DNA of 64,000 nt from Luminiphilus sp051201685 (GTDB taxonomy: Bacteria > Pseudomonadota > Gammaproteobacteria > Pseudomonadales > Halieaceae), in NCBI RefSeq assembly GCF_051201685.1, contig NZ_CP179213.1:1302001-1366000 (forward strand). Reading direction: 5' to 3'. The position numbers and the translations under genes are program-made. Below, in pieces: positions 57,119 to 64,000 of this stretch (its first letter is position 1; every line of letters begins with the position of its first letter). A model generated the notes under the pieces. It was not told the origin of the DNA, searched no databases, and worked only from the letters and a program-made list of their open reading frames with translations.

Positions 57119-57284
57119 TGTCGCCCTCTTTTGGCGGGTTCCTCGTCAGGTCGTCGTTCAAGGCTCGCCAAGCATCGTGATCGAGGTCGTCATACTGTCC
57201 CCGATTAATCGACCAAATTAGCAAAGCGGCAACAATGATGACAAAGATGAGCGCTATCGGTATGAGTAAGTACAGGCTGTCCAA
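57105..57284 (-). CDS. ccoS: cbb3 oxidase maturation protein CcoS
   Basis: CcoS is a small single-helix protein needed for heme and copper incorporation into cbb3 oxidase. A frame of 59 residues starts at TTG 57284 (AAGGA upstream) and encodes a helix (about 4-24, LYLLIPIALIFVIIVAALLIW). The hallmark SINRGQYDDLDHDAWRAL and a charged tail ending DNDQH follow. The pattern GQYDDLD is typical of CcoS. It lies 4 bases after the ccoI stop and its 3' end overlaps the SafE-like gene. Confidence 0.92.
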   Translation of the reverse strand: MDSLYLLIPIALIFVIIVAALLIWSINRGQYDDLDHDAWRALNDDLTRNPPKEGDNDQH

Positions 57285-57288
57285 AATA

Positions 57289-59721
57289 TCAATCCTTCAG
57301 CCGACGCAATCGCAAAGCATTGAGGACCACCAACAGTGAGCTGGCGGACATGCCCAAAGCTGCTGCCCAAGGTGGCACATAACCAAAGGCAGCGAGAGGC
57401 AGCCCCAGCAAATTATAACCCGCTGCCCAAAGCAAATTTTGTCGAGTGATACGACGAGTCGCATGAGCAGCCTTTCTTATCGTTAATAGTCGGTTAGTGT
57501 CTTCCTCGGTGATGACAAAATCAGCTTGGGCTTGCGCTAATGCTGTGGCACCCGCGACGGCAATTGAGACATCGGCTGCACGCAGCAAAGGTGCGTCGTT
57601 AAGTCCGTCGCCAATGGCCATAACGGTGGCGCCTGAGCTCTGGCGCTGTTTGATTTCGGTGAGCTTTTCTTCGGGACGTAACGATGCTGTGTAAGCCAGA
57701 CCTAAACTCGATGCAATTTGGCGTACGCGTGGTTCCGTGTCACCCGACAAAATCTCAAGGGTAAGTGTCTCTCCCTTGAGCTCGTCGATAAGCTGTTGCG
57801 TGCCCGGTCGCAACGTTTCTGAAAGGCTAATCCAGGCGAGCCATCGGCCGTCCTCAACTAAGGCTATCCAGTAATGGCTGTCATCGGGTCTATCGGGTAG
57901 GCCCGGGGCAATTTCACGGCAAAAAGTAAGACTGCCAAGACGTAATTTTATATTGCGCGCACTATCCCAGCCCTCGACGCCTTGTGCTGCAATAATTTCG
58001 ACATTTCGAACCGCATAGTTGTGCTCTCTTTGATGAAAGGGTCTGGCGGCGGGGTGACTGCTGAATTGTTGCAACGCTGCGGCGGTGCTGAGAGCTTCAT
58101 CAATATCGACGCCTTGGGCAGTGCTGATGGTTGAGATCATAAGTTGTGTCTCAGTCAGGGTGCCGGTTTTATCGAAAATGACGTGATTAGCTGCAGCGAC
58201 GGCCAACAAGCCTGTTTCGCTGCGAACGCGAACGCCGCGTCGCCCCAACCACGCATTGCCCGCTGTCAGTGCTGCCGGTGTTGCAAGGGATAAAGCGCAG
58301 GGGCAGGCCACCACTAAAACCGCGATGCTCGCCCAAAACGCTCGCGCGGGTTCTATATTCCACCAAACAACAAATGTGATGGCTGCAGCCGCCAGAACAA
58401 CACTAATAAAGCGCGCTGCAAACAGATCGATCAATTGCAGATGAGCGGGCTTATCACCTCGGGCCCTGTCAATGTCTTGAGCCAGAGCCGCAAGGCGCGA
58501 GTCACTAAAGCCGTGTTCCACCATAAGCTCGAGACTGGATCCTTCATTGATTGTGCCGGCAAAAACAACGTCGTCTTTTTGCACGGTTCTAGGCAGAGAT
58601 TCACCGGTAAAAACCGCCTCGTCCACAACGGATGCTCCCGTGACAACTCGTGAGTCGAAAGCGATAGCCTCGCCAGTGGCCACCCGAATCATTTCTCCCG
58701 GCTGAACTGTATGTCTGGGAAGTCGCTGCCACTGGTGGTCACGTAAAACCGCGACAAACTCGGGGAGTTCATCGGCGACTCGTACCAGCTGAATAAGATC
58801 TCTGTCTCGCAGTCTTTTTTCTACGAACCGCGCCAGCAATAGAAAAAAAACAAACATGGTTACGGAGTCGTAGTAGGTCTCACCACCCCCTTGTAGCGTT
58901 GACCATAGACTTGCGGCCGTTGCAAGAATCAATGCTAGCGACACCGAGCTGTCCATAATGAGGGTGCGATGCTTTAAATGCTGCCAGGCACGCTCAAAAA
59001 ATTCTCTGCCACTGTAGCCAAGAACGAAAAGGGTTAGAGGAGCACTCATGAGGCGCAGCAGTTGTTGCAGATCAGTATCGATACCCTGCAGTGCCCCGGC
59101 ATGGAGCGCAATTGCAAACATGCCCACTTGCATCATTCCCAGAAAAGCAATGCCAAGACGCCGCAGATCTCGGCGATAGTCCTCTCGCATTTGCTGCAGT
59201 CGACTGTCAGCACGCCAAGGCTGAACTCGGTAACCCAATCGCTGTAACACCTCGATAGCGGGGCCGGCGGCGCAGTCGGGCAATAGGTTGACGGTTACTT
59301 TTCCCAGTGTCAGCTGAATGTGTACTGACTGAACATCTGCAAGCTCCTGAAGAAATCGTTCAATCACCCAAGCGCAGGCGGCGCAACTCATGCCCGTCAC
59401 CATGAGGGGTATTTCTTGTTGTTCTGCATCGACTTTGGCGAAGGTTTGCAACCAGAGCTTGTCGTTATACCAGTCAGAGGTTTGTGTCGATTGCTGGTCA
59501 GGAGTGGGGGGATAATCGGTGCGCTGACGGTAAAAGGCCGTCATTTCGGCCCCCGCGATCAGGTGGGCGACAGTTTGGCATCCAAGGCAGCATACGGCTC
59601 GGTCGGTGTTATCTACGCAAACCGTGAACGTTGTGTCATTGGGCAGTGGCTCTCCACAATGAAAGCATTGTGTTGCGGCAGGCTCTACCTTCAAAAGAGA
59701 TGATCGCCGTCGAGTCGCCAA
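57289..59721 (-). CDS. ccoI: cbb3-associated copper P-type ATPase CcoI (FixI)
   Basis: CcoI pumps copper across the inner membrane for the CuB site of cbb3 oxidase. The 810-residue P1B ATPase has N-terminal Cys motifs (CFHCGE and CCLGC). Next come a heavy-metal domain MTGMSCAACAWVIERFL-like site (C113xxC116) and membrane helices, with the ion site ACPCALSLATPAAL. Catalytic motifs are FTGES, DKTGTLTE, the SSHPAARP His-Pro motif and GDGLNDAPLL. TTG 59721 is used and overlaps ccoH by 31 bases. Context and the Zn-ribbon-like N-terminus separate it from CopA-type exporters. Confidence 0.94.
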   Translation of the reverse strand: MATRRRSSLLKVEPAATQCFHCGEPLPNDTTFTVCVDNTDRAVCCLGCQTVAHLIAGAEMTAFYRQRTDYPPTPDQQSTQTSDWYNDKLWLQTFAKVDAEQQEIPLMVTGMSCAACAWVIERFLQELADVQSVHIQLTLGKVTVNLLPDCAAGPAIEVLQRLGYRVQPWRADSRLQQMREDYRRDLRRLGIAFLGMMQVGMFAIALHAGALQGIDTDLQQLLRLMSAPLTLFVLGYSGREFFERAWQHLKHRTLIMDSSVSLALILATAASLWSTLQGGGETYYDSVTMFVFFLLLARFVEKRLRDRDLIQLVRVADELPEFVAVLRDHQWQRLPRHTVQPGEMIRVATGEAIAFDSRVVTGASVVDEAVFTGESLPRTVQKDDVVFAGTINEGSSLELMVEHGFSDSRLAALAQDIDRARGDKPAHLQLIDLFAARFISVVLAAAAITFVVWWNIEPARAFWASIAVLVVACPCALSLATPAALTAGNAWLGRRGVRVRSETGLLAVAAANHVIFDKTGTLTETQLMISTISTAQGVDIDEALSTAAALQQFSSHPAARPFHQREHNYAVRNVEIIAAQGVEGWDSARNIKLRLGSLTFCREIAPGLPDRPDDSHYWIALVEDGRWLAWISLSETLRPGTQQLIDELKGETLTLEILSGDTEPRVRQIASSLGLAYTASLRPEEKLTEIKQRQSSGATVMAIGDGLNDAPLLRAADVSIAVAGATALAQAQADFVITEEDTNRLLTIRKAAHATRRITRQNLLWAAGYNLLGLPLAAFGYVPPWAAALGMSASSLLVVLNALRLRRLKD

Positions 59722-60134
59722 TCGCTGCTGACACCCTTATCAAGGGTCCAGTGCCATCGCCCTTTTAATGTCTGGGGGAGTAAAACCCGGTAATGTCCTT
59801 GGGCAACTCGCTGTACTGGCACGGCAAAGTCGCGGTCGGATTCCATTGCGTGAGATAACAAGAGGCGCAACTGTGGCGCCTCAATCTTACCTTCAATGCG
59901 AATATCAAGCCGGCGCTCTTCGGGGCTGAATTTAGCGGTGAGCTCGAGCGACTTCGCGCGATTTTGCCTTTCGAGCTGCTGGTTAATCGCTAAACCTTCT
60001 TTGTAATAATCGTCTACGACAAGGTCATCTGCATACTGATTGGCAATGATCACTGTGTACAGAGTGGCAACCACGGCTGTTCCGGGAAGAACAATCAAAA
60101 ACCAGGGCCAAAATTGTTTATACCAAGGGAGCAT
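59691..60134 (-). CDS. ccoH: cbb3 oxidase assembly protein CcoH (FixH)
   Basis: CcoH is a membrane-anchored assembly subunit that stays with the cbb3 complex. This 147-residue protein has an N-terminal helix (about 7-30, FWPWFLIVLPGTAVVATLYTV). DDLVVDDYYKEGLAINQQLERQNRA follows; DDYYKEGLAIN is the FixH hallmark. A beta-rich periplasmic domain ends TLKGRWHWTLDKGVSSDWRL. It lies 15 bases after ccoG and overlaps ccoI. Confidence 0.93.
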   Translation of the reverse strand: MLPWYKQFWPWFLIVLPGTAVVATLYTVIIANQYADDLVVDDYYKEGLAINQQLERQNRAKSLELTAKFSPEERRLDIRIEGKIEAPQLRLLLSHAMESDRDFAVPVQRVAQGHYRVLLPQTLKGRWHWTLDKGVSSDWRLDGDHLF

Positions 60135-60149
60135 AGGCTGTTGTACCCG

Positions 60150-61565
60150 TTATAGCGCTGGCCGGATGAAACGAGATTCTGCTTCCGCATAGATCGCCTC
60201 ATGGTGAATGGACACCGCTCTAAATAAAACGGGGGTGCCGGGAAAGGGCAGGTTGCTAGGATCAGCTCGGAGCCGAACACCGAGCTCGAATAGTTCGCCG
60301 CCCAAAACGGTTATGGATTCCTCTCCAAGGATTGAGGCCCCGGTAATGCCCACAGCTTCGATACGATAAGTTGCGACTTCATCGCTGCGATTTGTTACCC
60401 GTATCTCGAAAACATTATCAATTAACCCTCCCGCAGCGGGGAGATAAAGTTGACCGCGGTCTCGAGATACACTGATATCTACCAAGCTGCGGTTGAAAAG
60501 GGATGAAGTAAATAACGCCAACATAACCAATAGCGCTGCAATATAACCCAAGATTTTCGGTGGGATCCCTGTGGTTTTTTGGCCCGCCAGCGCGTTCTCA
60601 CTGGCATAGCCCACCAGTCCTTTGGGTGATCCCATTTTCTCCATGACAGAGTCGCAGGCATCGATGCAAAGGGCACAGCCAATGCATTCGTACTGTAGCC
60701 CGTCTCGTATATCAATGCCGGTGGGGCAGACTTGAACACAGAGCTCGCAATCGATGCAGTCGCCTTGGTGGGATTCTTTGCTGGCGAAGCGTTTGCGGGA
60801 GCCCCTTGGTTCGCCACGGTCGGTATCGTAGGTGACGACCAAGGTATTCTTATCGAACATGACCGATTGAAATCTGGCGTAAGGGCACATATCGGTGCAC
60901 ACTTTTTCCCTCAAGTACCCCGCATTGAGATAAGTGGCAGCACTAAAAAGCAGGACAAAACTTGCCGCACCGAGGTCAGCTGAGAAGGTGAGGAGATCAG
61001 GTAGCAATTGGCGAGCAGGCACAAAGTAGCTAACAAATGTCAGTCCAGTAAAGGCTGCAACTAGCCCCCAACCACAGTGTTTCAGCGTTTTTTTGCGCAA
61101 TTTTCGCCATGAGATCGGTTCTTGATCTAGCTTGATTCTTTGGTTGCGACTCCCCTCAAAGCGTTGCTCGATGTACATAAAGATGGCAGTCCAGACGGTT
61201 TGCGGGCAGGTGTATCCGCACCATAAGCGCCCCCAGAGAGCGGTAACGGTAAACAGAGTGAACGCAGCGATAATGAGAATAAAAGCGAGCAGGATCAGGT
61301 CCTGAGGCCAAAGGGTTAGGCTAAGGATGTGGAATTTTCTCGCGGGAAGATCAAACAATATGGCTTCTCGGCCGTCCCACATAAGCCAAGGGAGTAGAAA
61401 ATAGCCAAGCAGCAATGGCCAGCCGGTATACAGGCGGAGTCGCTGGAAACGCCCCTCAATAGCCCTAGTGTAAATTTTTTCGCGACGTGCCTTTTTATCG
61501 AGCTCGCTGACCTCCGCTGGCACAGCGGAATCGACGGCAATCACGTCATCGTGTTGACTATTCAT
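60150..61565 (-). CDS. ccoG: Polyferredoxin CcoG (cbb3 maturation, cupric reductase)
   Basis: CcoG is an inner-membrane iron-sulfur protein that reduces Cu(II) for delivery to cbb3 oxidase. The 471-residue protein has four or five helices with ALWGRLWCGYTCPQTVWT, then CTDMCPYARFQ. Two 4Fe-4S motifs are CIDCELCVQVCPTGID and CIGCALCIDACDSVM. A C-terminal periplasmic Ig-like domain (IEAVGITGASILGEE to the end) completes the family layout. It precedes ccoH by 15 bases; ccoP is upstream by 26 bases. Confidence 0.95.
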   Translation of the reverse strand: MNSQHDDVIAVDSAVPAEVSELDKKARREKIYTRAIEGRFQRLRLYTGWPLLLGYFLLPWLMWDGREAILFDLPARKFHILSLTLWPQDLILLAFILIIAAFTLFTVTALWGRLWCGYTCPQTVWTAIFMYIEQRFEGSRNQRIKLDQEPISWRKLRKKTLKHCGWGLVAAFTGLTFVSYFVPARQLLPDLLTFSADLGAASFVLLFSAATYLNAGYLREKVCTDMCPYARFQSVMFDKNTLVVTYDTDRGEPRGSRKRFASKESHQGDCIDCELCVQVCPTGIDIRDGLQYECIGCALCIDACDSVMEKMGSPKGLVGYASENALAGQKTTGIPPKILGYIAALLVMLALFTSSLFNRSLVDISVSRDRGQLYLPAAGGLIDNVFEIRVTNRSDEVATYRIEAVGITGASILGEESITVLGGELFELGVRLRADPSNLPFPGTPVLFRAVSIHHEAIYAEAESRFIRPAL

Positions 61566-61591
61566 AACATGGAGTATTCAAGGGTGACGCG

Positions 61592-62500
61592 TCAGAGATT
61601 AGCGGCTGTCGCTGTCACAGTGGATGACCGGCTGAGCCCATAAACCCACGCGGTGAGTATGTGAATCTTATCTTCAGTCAACGTCTCATTGAATGCAGGC
61701 ATTTTTCCATTTCGGCCATTGCGCAGTGTGTGCGCTATTTGGTCAGCGGTGCCGCCATAAAGCCAGATGCCATTGGTGAGGTTGGGGGCGCCCATAAGCT
61801 GATTGCCCTTGCCGTCAGTGCCATGACAAGCCGCGCAATAGGCTTGGAAATGCCCAGCGCCTTTTGCGGCTTTGGCTGGATCTGCTTCACGAGCATTTAA
61901 GGACAATACATATTGGGTGGCCTCATCGATGCCGGCATCTCCCAAAATAGCCTGCCAAGCTGGCATGGCAGCCTGCCTACCGTGAATCAGTGTGGCTTTA
62001 ATGGCCTCCGGACTTCCTCCGTAAAGCCAATCGTTATCAGCAAGGTTTGGAAATCCGTGTGCACCGTAGGCATCGGAACCATGGCACTGCGCGCAATTGT
62101 TGCCAAACAAGCGACGTCCCATTTTTCGGACCTTGGGTTCAAAGGCAATCTCCTCAACGGGCAGCGCCAGATAGCGGTCTCTCATGGCCCGATACTGGTC
62201 TTCAGCCTTGGCCACTCTTGCCTCGTACTGACCTGTTGAGGTCCAACCTAACAGACCTTGGTAGCTACCCATGCCGGGATACAGCGCCAGGTAACCCACC
62301 GACCAAACGATGGTTGAAACAAACATATACACCCACCACGTAGGGAGCGGGGTGTCTAGCTCCTCTAGGCCGTCGTATTTGTGCCCCGTTGTTTTGATTT
62401 CCTCAGCGGGTTTTTTTCGATTGCCAAGGAGGATCCAAAGGGTCGCCACCAGCTGGGCGACTGTCAATAAAATAATCCATCCGCTCCAGAAGTTACTCAC
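61592..62500 (-). CDS. ccoP: cbb3 cytochrome c oxidase subunit CcoP (diheme)
   Basis: CcoP passes electrons to the catalytic subunit of the high-affinity cbb3 oxidase. The 302-residue membrane-anchored diheme cytochrome has two helices (about 5-25 and 55-74). Heme sites are CAQCH (C136, C139, H140) and CAACH (C222, C225, H226). Met-ligand regions HGRQAAMPAW and RNGKMPAF follow them. It uses GTG at 62500, overlapping ccoQ by 8 bases, and is followed by ccoG. Confidence 0.96.
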   Translation of the reverse strand: MSNFWSGWIILLTVAQLVATLWILLGNRKKPAEEIKTTGHKYDGLEELDTPLPTWWVYMFVSTIVWSVGYLALYPGMGSYQGLLGWTSTGQYEARVAKAEDQYRAMRDRYLALPVEEIAFEPKVRKMGRRLFGNNCAQCHGSDAYGAHGFPNLADNDWLYGGSPEAIKATLIHGRQAAMPAWQAILGDAGIDEATQYVLSLNAREADPAKAAKGAGHFQAYCAACHGTDGKGNQLMGAPNLTNGIWLYGGTADQIAHTLRNGRNGKMPAFNETLTEDKIHILTAWVYGLSRSSTVTATAANL

Positions 62501-62672
62501 GATCTAGCACCTCGCTTCGCGTACGTTCAGCGACCTCTCGATCTGCAAAGGGCAGATTAGCCGCATCTTTAAAAGGTGTTTTTTGTTTGCGGCCGTAAGC
62601 CCAAACAACGAGCCCAATAAAACTTACCAACATGAAGGCAGTACTGAGCCCACGCAAATCGTTGATGTCCAT
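62493..62672 (-). CDS. ccoQ: cbb3 oxidase small subunit CcoQ
   Basis: The 59-residue frame from ATG 62672 encodes one membrane helix (about 10-27, STAFMLVSFIGLVVWAY). The CcoQ-like GRKQKTPFKDAANLPFADRE follows, and FxDAAxLPF is the usual mark. CcoQ stabilises the cbb3 complex. It begins one base after the ccoO stop and overlaps ccoP, as in standard ccoNOQP operons. Confidence 0.93.
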   Translation of the reverse strand: MDINDLRGLSTAFMLVSFIGLVVWAYGRKQKTPFKDAANLPFADREVAERTRSEVLDRE

Positions 62673-62673
62673 C

Positions 62674-63282
62674 TTAGCGCCGCGCCTTTATTAGCGTACC
62701 TAGCTGCTGCAAGTAGGCGATGAGGGCATCGATTTCTCGCACGTCTGTAACGGCAGCCTCTGCACTCGCAATGTCTGCGTCGGTGTAGGGAACGCCCAGC
62801 TTACGCAGTGTTGCGAGCTTTACAGGGGTTGTTTTGGCGTCGATCGTGTCCTCAAAAAGCCATGGGAATGCCGGCATGTTGGACTCGGGAATCACATCTC
62901 TAGGGTTGTACAGGTGTGCCCGGTGCCATTCGTCACTGTAACGCTCGCCCACACGAGCAAGGTCTGGACCTGTGCGTTTGGAACCCCAGAGGAAGGGCCT
63001 GTCATAGGCGAATTCGCCTGCGACTGAGTAATGCCCATAGCGTTCCGTCTCGGCACGAAGGGGGCGTATCATTTGCGAATGGCAGGTATGGCATCCTTCG
63101 CGAATGTAAATGTCTCGCCCTTCGAGCTGAAGCGCCGAATAGGGTTTCAGTCCCTCTATCGGTGTTGTGCTATTTTTTGAAAAAGCCAATGGCACCAGCT
63201 CGACGAGCGTACCAAAGCTGATGGCAACAATAATCAGGGCCACCATGAGGCTCGGGGTTCGTTCTATTTTGTCATGTTTCAT
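62674..63282 (-). CDS. ccoO: cbb3 cytochrome c oxidase subunit CcoO (monoheme)
   Basis: CcoO carries one heme c and relays electrons from CcoP to CcoN. The 202-residue protein has an N-terminal helix (about 12-33), then REGCHTCHSQMIRPL with the heme site C64, C67, H68. The axial-Met region ESNMPAFPWLF lies later. AAGGGGG precedes the ATG. It lies 12 bases after the ccoN stop. Full length for the family. Confidence 0.96.
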   Translation of the reverse strand: MKHDKIERTPSLMVALIIVAISFGTLVELVPLAFSKNSTTPIEGLKPYSALQLEGRDIYIREGCHTCHSQMIRPLRAETERYGHYSVAGEFAYDRPFLWGSKRTGPDLARVGERYSDEWHRAHLYNPRDVIPESNMPAFPWLFEDTIDAKTTPVKLATLRKLGVPYTDADIASAEAAVTDVREIDALIAYLQQLGTLIKARR

Positions 63283-63294
63283 AAGCTGTCCCCC

Positions 63295-64000
63295 TTAGAC
63301 CGTCGCAACAGCGGGTTCGGTTTGTGTTGCCACGTCGGTAATCTCTTTTCGTGTGGTCATCCACACGTTATAGGCCATGACCAACATGCCACTGAAAAAG
63401 ATGAGGCCGCCGATCATGCGCACAACATAGCCGGGGTGGCTTGCGACTAGGGATTCCACGAACGTGTAGGTCAGCGTGCCGTCCTCGTTATAAGCCCGCC
63501 ACATAAGTCCCTGCATAATGCCATTGACCCACATTGATGCGATGTAGAGAACCGTGCCGATGGTAGACATCCAAAAATGCAGGTTAATTAAGGCGACGCT
63601 ATGCATTTGCTCTTTGCCAAAGAGCTTTGGAATGAGGTGGTATAGCGATCCGATAGAGATCATGGCCACCCATCCCAGTGCACCAGAGTGAACATGGCCA
63701 ATCGTCCAGTCGGTGTAATGAGATAAGGAATTGACGGTCTTGATCGCCATCATCGGGCCTTCGAAAGTCGACATGCCATAGAAGGAGAGACTGACGACCA
63801 AGAAGCGCAAGATGGGATCGTCCTTGAGCTTATCCCAAGCCCCGGACAACGTCATAATGCCGTTGATCATTCCGCCCCAAGATGGCGCCAACAGAATGAG
63901 GCTCATTACCATGCCCAGGCTCTGCGCCCAGTCGGGTAGAGCGGTGTAATGAAGGTGATGAGGCCCTGCCCAAATGTAGATCGATACTAATGCCCAGAAA
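63295..64000 (-). CDS. ccoN: cbb3 cytochrome c oxidase catalytic subunit CcoN (partial)
   Basis: This is the C-terminal 234 residues of the catalytic subunit, which reduces oxygen to water and pumps protons; the start is beyond the window end. The visible part begins FWALVSIYIWAGPHHLHYTALPDW, holding the His-His pair of the CuB centre. SLILLAPSWGGMINGIMTL and a later histidine-bearing WTIGHVHSGALGWVAM and MHSVALINLHFWM follow; these carry heme and structural ligands. The tail is FSGMLVMAYNVWMTTRKE. It leads the ccoNOQPGHIS operon. Its promoter, often Anr/FNR-controlled, is outside the window. Confidence 0.95.
   Translation of the reverse strand, partial: FWALVSIYIWAGPHHLHYTALPDWAQSLGMVMSLILLAPSWGGMINGIMTLSGAWDKLKDDPILRFLVVSLSFYGMSTFEGPMMAIKTVNSLSHYTDWTIGHVHSGALGWVAMISIGSLYHLIPKLFGKEQMHSVALINLHFWMSTIGTVLYIASMWVNGIMQGLMWRAYNEDGTLTYTFVESLVASHPGYVVRMIGGLIFFSGMLVMAYNVWMTTRKEITDVATQTEPAVATV

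Overview
The window is chromosomal DNA from a Gram-negative gammaproteobacterium. The protein sequences and gene order resemble marine, aerobic, Pseudomonas-like lineages such as the OM60/NOR5 (Halieaceae) type, but this is inference and no 16S gene is present. Support comes from the block accA-tilS-pyrG-kdsA-eno-ftsB-ispD-ispF-pcm-popT-nlpD-fdxA-mutS-recA-recX, which follows the Pseudomonas order, from KDO synthesis (an LPS sugar), from a complete cbb3 oxidase cluster, and from type IV pilin, GspAB and outer-membrane barrel genes. No rRNA, tRNA, CRISPR array, prophage or insertion sequence was found.

Layout: 1-2.2 kb is an RND efflux permease broken by a frameshift. 2.2-4.7 kb carries, on the minus strand, a POT peptide transporter and the tRNA dihydrouridine synthase DusC. 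4.8-20.2 kb is the housekeeping block: fatty-acid synthesis (accA), tRNA-Ile lysidine modification (tilS), CTP (pyrG), KDO (kdsA), glycolysis (eno), division (ftsB), MEP isoprenoid synthesis (ispD, ispF), protein repair (pcm), undecaprenyl-phosphate recycling (popT) and amidase activation (nlpD), with fdxA and mutS on the minus strand, then an SOS-controlled recA-recX. Compared with Pseudomonas, truD, surE, rpoS and cinA are missing from their usual places.

20.3-25.3 kb (minus strand) holds a DUF3014 gene, an isolated flavin reductase-like gene and a tightly packed operon TlpA thioredoxin - DUF4266 lipoprotein - DUF3570 barrel - ApbE flavin transferase - DCC protein. This is the best candidate for an undescribed envelope redox system: the barrel contains an ApbE-type flavinylation motif, although the ApbE protein has no signal peptide.

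25.7-30.8 kb is a minor-pilin region (fimT, pilW, pilX, pilV on the plus strand; a pilE-like pilin and an unknown membrane protein on the minus strand). It lacks pilY1, and PilV carries an extra repeat linker and an Ig-like C-terminal domain. 31-33.2 kb is a two-gene operon of a class I HMG-CoA reductase and a nitronate monooxygenase-like flavoprotein, notable beside MEP-pathway genes. 33.3-36 kb is gspA-gspB. 36-41.8 kb holds Tas aldo/keto reductase, a PhoA-type alkaline phosphatase, an ammonium transporter, a CPA2 antiporter, a 36-residue membrane protein and a DUF2970 protein.

41.8-47.5 kb contains metH and nfuA, divergent around a perfect inverted repeat, then a DAHP synthase. 47.6-53.7 kb is an AddB-like nuclease/AddA-like helicase pair for double-strand break repair. 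53.7-55.7 kb has a structured leader followed by a TauE/SafE permease and RarD. 55.7-64 kb (minus strand) is the cbb3 cytochrome oxidase cluster ccoN(partial)-O-Q-P-G-H-I-S, followed by a SafE-like membrane protein with a His-rich tail and a MobA-like nucleotidyltransferase.
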